DNA from: JAJZEO01 sp964350315
Lineage (GTDB): Bacteria > Chlamydiota > Chlamydiia > Chlamydiales > 2-12-FULL-49-11
Length of the DNA stretch: 64,000 nucleotides
Direction: 5' to 3'
NCBI GenBank assembly: GCA_964350315.1
Contig: CAYGJD010000003.1
Span: 62,001-126,000, forward strand
The stretch's first letter is position 1. The number at the start of each line of letters is the position of its first letter. Shown piece by piece: positions 1 through 8,427 of the stretch. The notes under the pieces are model-generated. The model was not told where the DNA came from. It saw only the letters and a list, made by a program, of their open reading frames with translations, and ran no database searches. A program made the position numbers and the translations under genes.

Positions 1-43
1 ACAATGGGTCAGAGTATACTGAATAGGTGCTTTTTCGACAACA

Positions 44-592
44 CTAAATAGTGAGAATTTCTTTTTCTTTCTCAACAAATAGGCCGTCTAAAGTCTTACA
101 GTATTCGTCTGTTAACTCTTGTATTTTCTTTTCTTGTTTTTTCAATTCGTCTTCCGCAATAGTGCCGTCTGCCTTTTGCTTTCGTGCTATTTCATTACTC
201 TTTCTTCTGATTTCACGAATCACAACTTTTGCAGCTTCTGTTTTTTGCTTTGCCATTTTTGCAATATCTTTTCTCAATGCTTCATTTAGTGGAGGAACAG
301 GAATACGAATTACACCACTTTCTACAATTGCATTTAGATTCATTTGCGCTGATTGAACTGCCTTAGCAATAAAAGAGGCCGTTGATGGATCAAATGGCGT
401 TACGATAAGCTGCCTTTCTTGTACGCTGACTGTTCCAAGTGATTTAACTGTCATTGCAGATCCATATACTTCTACCTTTAAGTCATCCAACATTGCAGGA
501 TTTACTCGATTTGTTCGAAGAGAGCGGTATTCAGTTTTTAGATGTTCAATCGCTTGTACCATCTTAGTTTTAGTTTCATCCAGTATGCCCAT
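44..592 (-). CDS. frr: Ribosome-recycling factor
   Basis: 182 residues, the usual length for RRF. RRF splits the post-termination ribosome together with EF-G in the cytoplasm. The family signature is visible in the N-terminal helix (YRSLRTNRVNPAML) and in the middle (IRIPVPPLNEALRKD), followed by the long charged C-terminal helix of the three-helix bundle. It is the last gene of the minus-strand rpsB-tsf-pyrH-frr series, starting only 3 bases after pyrH ends, so it is almost certainly co-transcribed. The same order is standard in Chlamydiaceae. No terminator hairpin is visible in the 43 bases between its stop and the window edge. Confidence 0.97.
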   Translation of the reverse strand: MGILDETKTKMVQAIEHLKTEYRSLRTNRVNPAMLDDLKVEVYGSAMTVKSLGTVSVQERQLIVTPFDPSTASFIAKAVQSAQMNLNAIVESGVIRIPVPPLNEALRKDIAKMAKQKTEAAKVVIREIRRKSNEIARKQKADGTIAEDELKKQEKKIQELTDEYCKTLDGLFVEKEKEILTI

Positions 593-595
593 TAT

Positions 596-1381
596 TTACC
601 TTTTCTTCCTTTCGCTTTTTACTTTTACAGGTTGATTCTTTTTCTTTTTTGTCTCTTTTGAAATAATCGTTCCGCCTTTTCTCTTCGTAACTGCTTCAAG
701 AATGTCTTTTTGAGAAAATAGATTTACCACTTGAATAGCAACATTGTTATCGCGACAAAGCGCAACAGCCGCTCCATCCATAACTTTTAAATCATGAGCT
801 AACACTTGATCATAGGAAAGTCTTTCATACATTTTAGCACCACGATTTATCATTGGGTCTTTATCGTAAATCCCATCAACTTTAGTCGCCTTTAATAAAA
901 CATCGGCTCCCATTTCACTCGCTCGGAGCGCCGCTGCAGTGTCTGTCGTAAAATAGGGATTTCCTGTACCACCAACAAAAATGACAATCACACCTTTTTC
1001 AAGGTAAAAATTTGCCTGACTCCAGTTATATGGCTCGATAATTCCATCAAAGTTTCTTGAACTCATGACACGTACAATACATCCCATAGATCTTAGCACC
1101 TGTGAAAGGGCAAGTCCATTAATGCATGTGGCTAATATTCCGATGTGATCTGCAGGAGTTCTTTCAAAACCAAATTGTGTTGCCATCTGACCGCGGAAGA
1201 TATTTCCCCCACCGATAACAATACCAATTTCAATGTCTTTTTCGTGAATTTTTTTTATTGTTTTTGCTATTTCAGTGCATGCAGGATAATCGATGCCATA
1301 CTTGGCTTCCCCTGATAGGGATTCTCCTGAAAGCTTTAATAAGATGCGTTTATAAGGCGAATTTTTTGCATCTGCTGTCAT
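596..1381 (-). CDS. pyrH: UMP kinase
   Basis: Converts UMP to UDP with ATP, the first committed kinase step to pyrimidine triphosphates; an amino-acid-kinase fold, hexameric in bacteria. Motifs seen: KLSGESLSG at the N terminus (phosphate-binding lysine), IVIGGGNIFRG, and FVGGTGNPYFTTDTAAALRASEM near the middle. I chose the ATG at 1381 because AGGA lies 6 bases upstream; a TTG two codons earlier is possible. 261 residues, slightly long because of a Lys-rich C-terminal tail (KETKKKKNQPVKVKSERKKR) that is not part of the catalytic fold. Sits between tsf (65 bases upstream) and frr (3 bases downstream). Confidence 0.96.
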   Translation of the reverse strand: MTADAKNSPYKRILLKLSGESLSGEAKYGIDYPACTEIAKTIKKIHEKDIEIGIVIGGGNIFRGQMATQFGFERTPADHIGILATCINGLALSQVLRSMGCIVRVMSSRNFDGIIEPYNWSQANFYLEKGVIVIFVGGTGNPYFTTDTAAALRASEMGADVLLKATKVDGIYDKDPMINRGAKMYERLSYDQVLAHDLKVMDGAAVALCRDNNVAIQVVNLFSQKDILEAVTKRKGGTIISKETKKKKNQPVKVKSERKKR

Positions 1382-1446
1382 AGACAATCCTTTGAACCAC
1401 TTTAAAAGAAACTCTTCGACTCAATAATAAACTATTTTAGTAGTTT

Positions 1447-2298
1447 CTAACTACCTATTTGCCATCTTATGAATCTTGTTAAATGAATTTCTTTCCCCAG
1501 TTCCTTTCCATGATTCTGCACAAATTGGGCAACTGAGATCGAAGTATCTTTAATATATTTCTGATTCAAAAGACAAACTTGGTCAAAAAATGCACGGACC
1601 TTACCTTGCACAATTTTCTCCATCATCTCTGGTGGCTTATTACCTTGGATCTGACTTCTTCCAATTTCTTCTTCTTTTGCTTTGATATCAGCAGGAACAT
1701 CATCAGGTGAAAGATATTCTGGTGACTCTGCAGCAATTTGCATTCCAATTTCACGGGCGAAATCTTCTTGTCCGAGGGCTCCTGAAACTTCAACAAGACA
1801 AAGTATCTTCCCTTTCATATGAGAATATAGGCCGTATGAGGCATTACTTTGTTTTGTGATGAATAAGATTCTTGAAATAACAATGTTTTCACCAAGAACT
1901 GAAATCAATTCTTTTCTTTCATCATCAATTGTTTTTGTCTTATCACGTCTTGACTTCGACTTTAGAAAGGCTTCTAGATCAGACTCTTTAGATTCTGCAA
2001 GATCTTTAACCAATTCCTTGTGAAATTTTGAAAATCTTTCATTGATCACAACAAAATCAGTCTCTGCATTCATTTCAATAACAGCAATTCCGTCAGCTGT
2101 TTCAAGAGTTTCGATACGTCCTTCGTTTGTGCTTCGGGATTCTTTCTTCACAGCAGACGCCATGCCAGCTTTTCGAAGCTCTTCAATGGCTCTATTAATA
2201 TCGCCACCTGCTTCTACCAATGCTGTTTTGCATTTCCCAAGACCTACTCCAGTCCGTTCTCTTAGTTCTTTAATCTGTTCTGCAGAAATATTGCTCAT
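1447..2298 (-). CDS. tsf: Translation elongation factor Ts
   Basis: 283 residues, the usual bacterial length. EF-Ts is the nucleotide-exchange factor that recharges EF-Tu. The N-terminal UBA-like domain carries the diagnostic ELRERTGVGLGKCKTAL, and the second signature IEMNAETDFVVINERF (the EF-Tu-contacting TDFV loop) is intact. It follows rpsB by 39 bases and precedes pyrH. A short inverted repeat (GTAGTT/AACTAC) covers the stop codon but has no U tract, so I do not call a terminator there. Confidence 0.96.
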   Translation of the reverse strand: MSNISAEQIKELRERTGVGLGKCKTALVEAGGDINRAIEELRKAGMASAVKKESRSTNEGRIETLETADGIAVIEMNAETDFVVINERFSKFHKELVKDLAESKESDLEAFLKSKSRRDKTKTIDDERKELISVLGENIVISRILFITKQSNASYGLYSHMKGKILCLVEVSGALGQEDFAREIGMQIAAESPEYLSPDDVPADIKAKEEEIGRSQIQGNKPPEMMEKIVQGKVRAFFDQVCLLNQKYIKDTSISVAQFVQNHGKELGKEIHLTRFIRWQIGS

Positions 2299-2337
2299 CT
2301 TTACGCATCGCCTTTAGTTATAGTCTCAGCTTTCTTG

Positions 2338-3336
2338 TTATTTTTTTTCTTCGACTTTTTTCTCAGTCGTTTTAACTGCAGGTTTCTTTGCTGCATCATC
2401 TTTAGAAGGAGTCTCTGCCTTTTTCTCTACAACTTTAGATTCACTTGGCTTTGCGTAAGGCTTCTTAGCCGCTGGCTTTGCATAAGGTTTCTTTGGTGCA
2501 GAACGCTCATTGTCAGCATTGTTTTTTGCACGAGTCTCATCTTCTTTCTTTTTCTCTGTAACACGTTTTTCTTTTTGCTCTTTTGCAAAAACTTCGCGCT
2601 CTTCAAGAGTGATTGGCAAACCTAAGTCTCTTTTCTTATCGATAACAGCATTTGTGATCGCTTGTAAAAGAATTTTGTTACTTTTTAAAGCGTCATCATT
2701 ACCTGCGATAACATAATCAACTTTATCTGGATCACAGTTTGTATCAACAACAGCCATGACAGGTATGCCTAGCTTTTTCGCTTCAGCAACTGAGATGTGT
2801 TCTTTCGATGGGTCGATTACAATCAATAGACCAGGAGGTTTACGCATTGCGCGAATACCTGACAAGTTTCTTGCAAGTTTTTCGTGTAATTTAGTTAGTT
2901 GAGAAATCTCTTTTTTCTTCAGGCCTTCTCCACCAGTCGTGATTTTCTTTTCAATTCGCTCAAGCTTTTTGATCGATTGTCTAATCGTAGATAGGTTTGT
3001 TAACATTCCACCAAGCCATCTCTCAGCTACATAAAACTCGCCGCAATCTTCTGCGCAGTCTTTAATAACGATTTTAGCTTGTTTTTTTGTGCCAACAAAG
3101 AGAATGCTTTGATGATTTCCGATAACTTTTCGTACAACTTCGCAAGCCGAACGAATATGTGACATAGTCTTTGCTAAGTCGAGAATATGGATTCCATTTC
3201 TCTCTTCAAAGATGTAGCGTTTCATTTTTGGATTCCACCGGTGGGTCTGATGACCAAAGTGAACACCCGCTTCGAGAAGGTCTTTTATTGACACTTCTGT
3301 ACTTGTCTCTGTCGTTGTATGATCTTGTATAGCCAA
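2338..3336 (-). CDS. rpsB: 30S ribosomal protein S2 with long Lys/Ala/Pro tail
   Basis: The first about 240 residues are a complete S2: LLEAGVHFGHQTHRWNPKM, FVGTKKQAK, RWLGGMLTNLSTIRQS and VDTNCDPDKVDYVIAGNDDA are all present. The remaining roughly 85 residues are a low-complexity tail rich in Lys, Glu, Ala and Pro with a repeated KKPYAKP motif. The start is TTG (3336-3334), preceded by GAGG at 7 bases; no better ATG fits the S2 N terminus. First protein gene of the cluster, downstream of tRNA-Gly on the same strand. At 332 residues it is clearly longer than E. coli S2 (241). Confidence 0.95.
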   Translation of the reverse strand: MAIQDHTTTETSTEVSIKDLLEAGVHFGHQTHRWNPKMKRYIFEERNGIHILDLAKTMSHIRSACEVVRKVIGNHQSILFVGTKKQAKIVIKDCAEDCGEFYVAERWLGGMLTNLSTIRQSIKKLERIEKKITTGGEGLKKKEISQLTKLHEKLARNLSGIRAMRKPPGLLIVIDPSKEHISVAEAKKLGIPVMAVVDTNCDPDKVDYVIAGNDDALKSNKILLQAITNAVIDKKRDLGLPITLEEREVFAKEQKEKRVTEKKKEDETRAKNNADNERSAPKKPYAKPAAKKPYAKPSESKVVEKKAETPSKDDAAKKPAVKTTEKKVEEKK

Positions 3337-3337
3337 A

Positions 3338-3397
3338 TTCTTGCCTCTAACTTGTTCTTGCGGTTTCCGTTTTCTTGCCTCTAACTTGTTCTTGCGG
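3338..3397 (-). repeat. Two tandem 26-bp direct repeats in the rpsB leader
   Basis: An identical 26-bp sequence occurs at 3338-3363 and 3372-3397, a period of 34 bases. The copy next to rpsB supplies its Shine-Dalgarno (AGAGG, minus strand); the second copy is a spare ribosome-binding sequence without a start codon at the right distance. The repeat lies in the short stretch between tRNA-Gly and rpsB. Confidence 0.9.
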
Positions 3398-3411
3398 CTC
3401 TCTCGTCGTCT

Positions 3412-3482
3412 AGCGCCTGATCAGAATCGAACTGACACTAATAGCTTGGAAGGCTATTGTTCTACCATTGAACTACAGGCGC
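3412..3482 (-). tRNA. trnG: tRNA-Gly (anticodon TCC)
   Basis: 71 nt. Acceptor stem GCGCCTG pairs with CAGGCGC; the D arm GTTC/GAAC has the AATGGTA loop typical of tRNA-Gly; the anticodon stem ATAGC/GCTAT closes the loop CTTCCAA, giving anticodon TCC; the T arm contains TTCGATT. No CCA is encoded. It lies upstream of rpsB on the same strand, at the position where Chlamydiaceae have ompA nearby. Confidence 0.95.
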
Positions 3483-3500
3483 AGAACCATTGGCCTTTAG

Positions 3501-3530
3501 ATTTTGACACAACTGCCTGTTTTTTGCCAA
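3501..3530 (-). promoter_or_regulatory. Candidate promoter for tRNA-Gly / rpsB cluster
   Basis: Reading the minus strand, TTGGCA (3530-3525) is followed after 18 bases by CAAAAT (3506-3501), placing a start point about 10 bases before the tRNA 5' end. Both boxes are imperfect matches to the sigma-70-type consensus. Confidence 0.35.
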
Positions 3531-3585
3531 TCATCTTTTTACAAAACCTTGTTCATTTTATTTTTCAAGGAAAAACTTACTTCAC

Positions 3586-3608
3586 CAATCCTGATTGTAA
3601 AAGGATTG
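3586..3608. repeat. Short inverted repeat upstream of tRNA-Gly and pbp2
   Basis: CAATCCT (3586-3592) and AGGATTG (3602-3608) can form a 7-bp stem with a 9-base loop. No U tract follows in either direction; function unknown. Confidence 0.4.
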
Positions 3609-3641
3609 TGTTAATTTTTAACGAGAAGAGACTATGCACAA

Positions 3642-3664
3642 AAGTAGTCACTTTTTGACTACTT
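3642..3664. terminator. Perfect 9-bp hairpin between tRNA-Gly and pbp2
   Basis: AAGTAGTCA (3642-3650), loop CTTTT, TGACTACTT (3656-3664). On the plus strand it is followed by GATTTT, on the minus strand by TTTTGTG, so it could act as a weak terminator in either direction or as a leader hairpin 45 bases before the pbp2 start. Confidence 0.4.
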
Positions 3665-3709
3665 GATTTTGAGTTTAACTTAAATATTGACGACGACTAT
3701 ATTAAGCCA

Positions 3710-6700
3710 ATGACAGATAATGATGTGCCGGCAAAAGCCACAAGAATCTTAAATATTGTCTTGCTAGCTTTTTCACTAATTGCAGTGCGTGTTTGGTATT
3801 TAGCAGTTGTAAAACATGATGAGCATCTCCGACTATCAAAGCGGCCTCAACAACGCGTAATCATTGAAACACCGAATCGCGGTACAATCCGAGATCGATT
3901 TAACCATCCCCTAGCTGTAAATAAAATACGTTACAATGCTTCCATTATTTATGAGCCGATTAGACATTTGCCAGGAATCAAGTGGATGAATCGTGACGGT
4001 AAAAGACAAAAAATTTATTTTCGTCGTGAATATATTGAAAAATTTGCCGATCATTTAGCAAAAGAGCTCTCCCTTGACAAGGTCTTTGTTGAAGATATGA
4101 TTCACGGAAAGGCATCAATTTTTCCAAATACTCCTTTTATTTTGAAGGAAAACATCTCAGAAGAGGAATATTACCGCCTACACATTATGGAGCGTGATTG
4201 GCCAGGGATGTCCATGGAAATCACCGCTGTTCGTCACTACCCTCATGGAAAAGTTGGATCAAGCATTCTCGGATACATGGGAGCAATTGATGAGAGCAAG
4301 CATGCACAAGTAAGAAGCGAGCTAGATCAGCTTGAACAATATATGAATGAGAGAAGAATGGGGCTCCCTGTTGTTCTTCCAAAAGGATATACTAGCAGCA
4401 AAGAAGTCATTCGGCGGCATCAAGAATTAAAAGATAAGTCCTATACCATCAATTCACGAGTAGGAAAATCTGGAATCGAAGGGCGTTTTGATGAAGAGTT
4501 GCGCGGCATTTGTGGAAGGGAAAAAGTTGAAGTCGATATTAAGGGAAACGTCCTCAGAGAATTACCAGAATCCTACGCATCAACTCCGGGTAGACGTATA
4601 TTACTTACAATCTCAAGTGAGCTGCAAGAATATGCTGAAGAACTCTTAGAAGAAAGCGAGCTCTATCGTCACGATAGATTTTCTACAGCAGGGGTTGATA
4701 ATAAGAAGGTCAACCCTCCTTGGATAAAAGGGGGCGCAGTTGTTGCACTTATCCCAAAAACAGGAGAGGTTGTCGCCCTTGCGACATACCCTCGTTATGA
4801 TCCCAACGATTTTGTCGACCCAAATAAAGGGGCAGAAGTCACAAAATGGCTTGAAACAGAATCATATGTCGGAAAAATTTGGGACGGTAGAGCCCCTCTC
4901 GAAAGACATTTTGATTTAACAACACCCCCTATTTATTTACAAAAAGAAGCCAAACTCACTTGGAACACATATCTTGACTCTGTTGTCTCTATCTCATCTA
5001 GCGTAAAACGCGCTCTTCAAAGGGTTGGCCACATTGGCAATGCCATTTATTTACAAAACGCGATTGAAACACTCATGAATCTTGCAGAGGTTGATTCAAT
5101 TCACCCTTTGATAGACGCCCTCTTTTCAAAAAAGGATGGCCACACACATACATTTTTTGAAACGCCAAAAAACATCTGCGATGAAATCATCGAACGATTG
5201 AATAAAAAGACAACTCTTCTTGGTGAATTAATGTCTGAAATTGGCCCCTTTCTCTCTGGGGTGAGTCGTAATGATGATAAAATTCTTGTGATTGATTTAT
5301 GCCGTCTTGTTTGCCCAAGTCACCTCTTTGATGACCATTTATTATCTAAAGCCGGTGATGAAAGCTTAGGCACATACCGCTCTTTCAATCAATCAGCTGT
5401 GTGCGTTGAAAGAAAACTACGAGACATCTCTCATGAGATTTTTCTCTCGATTGACTTCCCCTCTTGGCGTGAAAAATATTTTTCTGCCTTCCTAAAGGAA
5501 AAAAGACGCGAAGAAAAAGAGAAAAGACGTCACCAGAAACCCTATCTTGACTACTTAACTCAAGTCCAGGAAGAACTTTTTGATCATTTCTTTGAAGAAA
5601 ATCGCTGGGAATTTCTCAAATCTTACCTCCTTGATACAGCTCCCCTTGATTTGAATGATTCTCGTCTTCCCTACTTTCAGGCGATGATTGCAATTGGTAG
5701 TGAAGAAAAAGATGCAACAGCCCTTGAATTAAAAGAGCACCTTCTCTCTTTGCCAAGAGAGCTTGTTGTCCCCTATTTAAAGACAATGCGCTCTTATAAA
5801 GAACTTAACAGACCTCTTCTTGGTAAATATTATTTTCCCGCAGGTGGAGGAAGAAATGCAACCGAGAAAGAACTTGCGCGCCATTTTTATCCCGCCGCAG
5901 GTTACGGATTCACCCGCTCCTATGCATTTCAGGAAAACGCTCCCTTCGGATCTATCTTTAAAATTTTCACTGCTTACGAAGGCCTGAGGCAACGATATGC
6001 AAAACAAGTTGCACACGGTGAAAGAATCGACCTAAATCCATTTACCATCATCGACCAATCTCCCTCTTACCGAGAAAAACTAACATCATCAAGCATTCTT
6101 GGTTACACGCAAAGCGGAAAGCCTATTACTAGAATGTACAAAGGGGGAAGAATGCCCCGAGGACACTCTAATATTGGACGGATTGATCTAAAAGCCGCTA
6201 TTGAAAGAACAAGTAACATGTATTTTGCCCTCTTAGCAAATGAACACATGGAAAATTCTACTGATTTAGCAAACTCTACTAAAAAATTTGGATTTGGAAA
6301 AAAAACAGGCATCGAACTTACACGTGAAGCCCCTGGATCTGTTCCTAATGACACCGGTATTGACACAACTGCTTTGTATTCATTCGCAATGGGACAACAC
6401 TCATTAATCGTTACGCCGCTACAAGGAGCACTTGCACTCTCTGCTTTTGTGAATGACGGAAAAATCTTAAAACCTCAGATTGTATCTACAATTGCGAACC
6501 TTGAACCATCTGACAAAAAGTCTGAGCTTTTTGATAAAGAGGATTTTTCTTATAAAGAAGCACTTGCAAATATCGGAATCTTCTTTCCTCTATTCACAGA
6601 AGTTGTAGACCGAACAAACCTTCCCTATGTCTACAAGCCTAAAACAAAAGTCGCTCACCAAATTGAGCTTGAAGAACCTGTTCGAGAATACTTGCTTGAT

Positions 6701-7069
6701 TCACTATTTGCAGTAGTAAATGGAGAACGAGGAACTGCACGGCCTTATTCTATCCGCACCTTAATGGGCAACGCAAAATCAAGACGCACCTATCATAACA
6801 CCATGAAGAGTATGGGAGGGAAAACATCAACAGCAGAAATTCTCTATCGCCCCCACCTCGATCGTGAATTCACCCCGATTGTTACAAAACACGTTTGGTT
6901 TGGGGCCCTTGGTTTTGAAGAAGAAAATAACCCGATGTCAGATTCTGATATTGTTGTTTTAGTTTACCTTCGTTTTGGAGACTATGGAAAAGAGGCTGCA
7001 CCGATTGCAGCAAATATCATAAACAAGTATAGGGAAATTAAGAGAAAACATGAGAGTCGCAACTTATAA
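3710..7069 (+). CDS. pbp2: Penicillin-binding protein 2, chlamydial long form
   Basis: A transpeptidase that cross-links peptidoglycan on the outer face of the inner membrane. Residues about 13-32 form an N-terminal membrane anchor; a dimerisation domain follows, and the transpeptidase domain begins near residue 339 (IKGGAVVALIPKTGEVVALATYP). Catalytic motifs: S748-I-F-K751, S835-N836-M, and K1038-T-S instead of the usual KTG. Between about residues 370 and 740 there is a charged, helical insert of some 370 residues, which makes it 1119 residues against 633 for E. coli PBP2; the PBP2 of C. trachomatis is also about 1080 residues as I recall, so this looks like a phylum trait. The next gene overlaps its end by 20 bases. 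No clear Shine-Dalgarno precedes the ATG. Confidence 0.94.
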   Translation: MTDNDVPAKATRILNIVLLAFSLIAVRVWYLAVVKHDEHLRLSKRPQQRVIIETPNRGTIRDRFNHPLAVNKIRYNASIIYEPIRHLPGIKWMNRDGKRQKIYFRREYIEKFADHLAKELSLDKVFVEDMIHGKASIFPNTPFILKENISEEEYYRLHIMERDWPGMSMEITAVRHYPHGKVGSSILGYMGAIDESKHAQVRSELDQLEQYMNERRMGLPVVLPKGYTSSKEVIRRHQELKDKSYTINSRVGKSGIEGRFDEELRGICGREKVEVDIKGNVLRELPESYASTPGRRILLTISSELQEYAEELLEESELYRHDRFSTAGVDNKKVNPPWIKGGAVVALIPKTGEVVALATYPRYDPNDFVDPNKGAEVTKWLETESYVGKIWDGRAPLERHFDLTTPPIYLQKEAKLTWNTYLDSVVSISSSVKRALQRVGHIGNAIYLQNAIETLMNLAEVDSIHPLIDALFSKKDGHTHTFFETPKNICDEIIERLNKKTTLLGELMSEIGPFLSGVSRNDDKILVIDLCRLVCPSHLFDDHLLSKAGDESLGTYRSFNQSAVCVERKLRDISHEIFLSIDFPSWREKYFSAFLKEKRREEKEKRRHQKPYLDYLTQVQEELFDHFFEENRWEFLKSYLLDTAPLDLNDSRLPYFQAMIAIGSEEKDATALELKEHLLSLPRELVVPYLKTMRSYKELNRPLLGKYYFPAGGGRNATEKELARHFYPAAGYGFTRSYAFQENAPFGSIFKIFTAYEGLRQRYAKQVAHGERIDLNPFTIIDQSPSYREKLTSSSILGYTQSGKPITRMYKGGRMPRGHSNIGRIDLKAAIERTSNMYFALLANEHMENSTDLANSTKKFGFGKKTGIELTREAPGSVPNDTGIDTTALYSFAMGQHSLIVTPLQGALALSAFVNDGKILKPQIVSTIANLEPSDKKSELFDKEDFSYKEALANIGIFFPLFTEVVDRTNLPYVYKPKTKVAHQIELEEPVREYLLDSLFAVVNGERGTARPYSIRTLMGNAKSRRTYHNTMKSMGGKTSTAEILYRPHLDREFTPIVTKHVWFGALGFEEENNPMSDSDIVVLVYLRFGDYGKEAAPIAANIINKYREIKRKHESRNL

Positions 7070-7820
7070 TATCCTTGCTTCTTGCTACTTGAAAAAAGAG
7101 CGCTACCCTCATGCCAATATTGAAGAATTAAAAGGGACAAAACGAGCCCCTGCAATCGCAAAACGAATGCTGCATCTTAAAGCAGACATTATTTGTTTAC
7201 AGGAAGTTGAGTTTGAAACCTACCTCCTCCTTGAAAAACAACTCGCAACAGATGGTTACAGCGCTCTTTTTGCCCCCAAAAGCTTTGGAAAACCAGAAGG
7301 GTGCGCTATTTTTTTTAAGAGAGCAAACATTGAGTATGAAGGAAGTAAAGCCATTTGGTACAACGACGGAACAAAGTGGGAACCACCCTCTGGCCATTTG
7401 GCGTTAATGATTTACGTAAAACACCAAAATGAAATTTGGGGCATTGCAAATACTCACATCAAACCAAACTTTACCGATTGCCCCCCAGAAGACCATATTG
7501 GATATCGACAAATTAAGGAGTTGATCAAGCAACACATGTCACACAACATGAGGGCAAATCACTGGATCTTGTGTGGAGATTTTAATTCTAACGATGAAAG
7601 CATTGTCGTTCAAACAATTACATCTCTAGGGTTTGCAGATTCTTTTATCACAAAAAAACAGGCAACGTACAAAAACAGACGAATAGATTATATCTTTCAT
7701 TCTCAGAAACTTTGTGCCAAAGCAGACGATCTTGCTCAAATTAAAGGGCCACTTCCCAACCAAAATGAGCCCTCAGACCACATCCCCATATGTGCTGATA
7801 TCTTACTCTCTACCATTTAA
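7050..7820 (+). CDS. Endonuclease/exonuclease/phosphatase family protein
   Basis: 256 residues with the full EEP signature in order: ATYNILA (N-terminal Asn), CLQEVE (metal-binding Glu), NTHIKPN, CGDFNSND (catalytic Asp-x-Asn), RRIDYIF and SDHIPI (catalytic Asp-His). No signal peptide is obvious. The N-terminal YNILASCY stretch recalls the CCR4/nocturnin deadenylase branch, but exonuclease III-like or phosphatase activity is equally possible, so the substrate is left open. The gene overlaps pbp2 by 20 bases and is probably translated from the same message. Confidence 0.85.
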   Translation: MRVATYNILASCYLKKERYPHANIEELKGTKRAPAIAKRMLHLKADIICLQEVEFETYLLLEKQLATDGYSALFAPKSFGKPEGCAIFFKRANIEYEGSKAIWYNDGTKWEPPSGHLALMIYVKHQNEIWGIANTHIKPNFTDCPPEDHIGYRQIKELIKQHMSHNMRANHWILCGDFNSNDESIVVQTITSLGFADSFITKKQATYKNRRIDYIFHSQKLCAKADDLAQIKGPLPNQNEPSDHIPICADILLSTI

Positions 7821-7853
7821 GTTACATTTCCCCTCATTTGTTATTCTAACAAT

Positions 7854-7985
7854 ATGAAAAAACACCAAGCGAATATTAGACAAGAAGGCAGAAACAAAAA
7901 ACATTCTGCAATCCCCACAACAACGCAAACGACAAACTCTCTTAACCTACGTCACTTAAGAGAAAATACAGCTACCGATTTATAA
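7854..7985 (+). CDS. Possible 43-residue peptide
   Basis: An ATG-initiated frame of 43 codons, very polar and basic (MKKHQANIRQEGRNKKHSA), in the gap before the small-gene cluster. No Shine-Dalgarno is visible and its 3' end overlaps the candidate promoter of the next gene. No similarity recognised. It may be non-coding. Confidence 0.25.
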   Translation: MKKHQANIRQEGRNKKHSAIPTTTQTTNSLNLRHLRENTATDL

Positions 7986-7986
7986 T
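7956..7986 (+). promoter_or_regulatory. Candidate promoter of the small-gene cluster
   Basis: Perfect -10 box TATAAT (7981-7986) with a weak -35 TTAAGA (7956-7961) at 19 bases. It would give a short leader to the gene at 8011. Confidence 0.4.
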
Positions 7987-8010
7987 AAATTAATAACACT
8001 AGGAGCTTTC

Positions 8011-8418
8011 ATGTCTAAGATAAAACTGCCGTGCCCAAGACCTGGCACTTTAGATACGATTACAAACTCACATGACAAGATGAACCTTATTTACATTTTA
8101 CTAGAAAATGAGGCAAATGATCGCTTCGCAAAAGAATTTAAAGACCTCTTCCACCCAACAAGCGCATTAAATACTGCAATGACAACAATGGAAAACTACA
8201 AGATAGAATTTGAGTACCTCAACGAAATTTTTCCCGATTTTCTCCAAGTCATGACAATTCTAAATAACGCTGCAAAAGATGGAAAAATACACTTATGGCA
8301 AAAATCGATCTCAAAGAAAAAAGTACTCCTTTCCACTATTGATCGATTTACAAAAATTTCCAGCACATTGAAAGAGTTTACGAAAAAGAATTTTAAACAC
8401 TGCAAAAAAACAAAATAA
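8011..8418 (+). CDS. Unknown protein, 135 residues
   Basis: I do not recognise this family. Predicted soluble, largely helical and basic at the C terminus (KKNFKHCKKTK). TAGGAG sits 5 bases before the ATG, a convincing ribosome-binding site. First of six consecutive plus-strand unknown genes (8011-11319); the next one starts 9 bases after its stop, so the two are co-transcribed. No signal peptide or membrane segment. Codon and base use look like those of the neighbours, so nothing suggests recent transfer. A secreted effector role is possible but unsupported by any domain. Confidence 0.7.
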   Translation: MSKIKLPCPRPGTLDTITNSHDKMNLIYILLENEANDRFAKEFKDLFHPTSALNTAMTTMENYKIEFEYLNEIFPDFLQVMTILNNAAKDGKIHLWQKSISKKKVLLSTIDRFTKISSTLKEFTKKNFKHCKKTK

Positions 8419-8427
8419 AGGAAGAAA

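Noticed and set aside
1430..1460. GTAGTT/AACTAC inverted repeat at the tsf stop as a terminator
   Set aside because: Short AT-rich stem without a U tract inside a conserved operon; more likely chance.
3341..3658. Open frame of 105 codons on the plus strand
   Set aside because: It runs straight through the tRNA-Gly gene and both 26-bp repeats, has no ribosome-binding site and low-complexity codon use.
3638..3664. Attachment site or tRNA-linked integration scar next to tRNA-Gly
   Set aside because: No integrase, no partial tRNA duplicate and no phage gene in the region; the repeat here is a simple hairpin.
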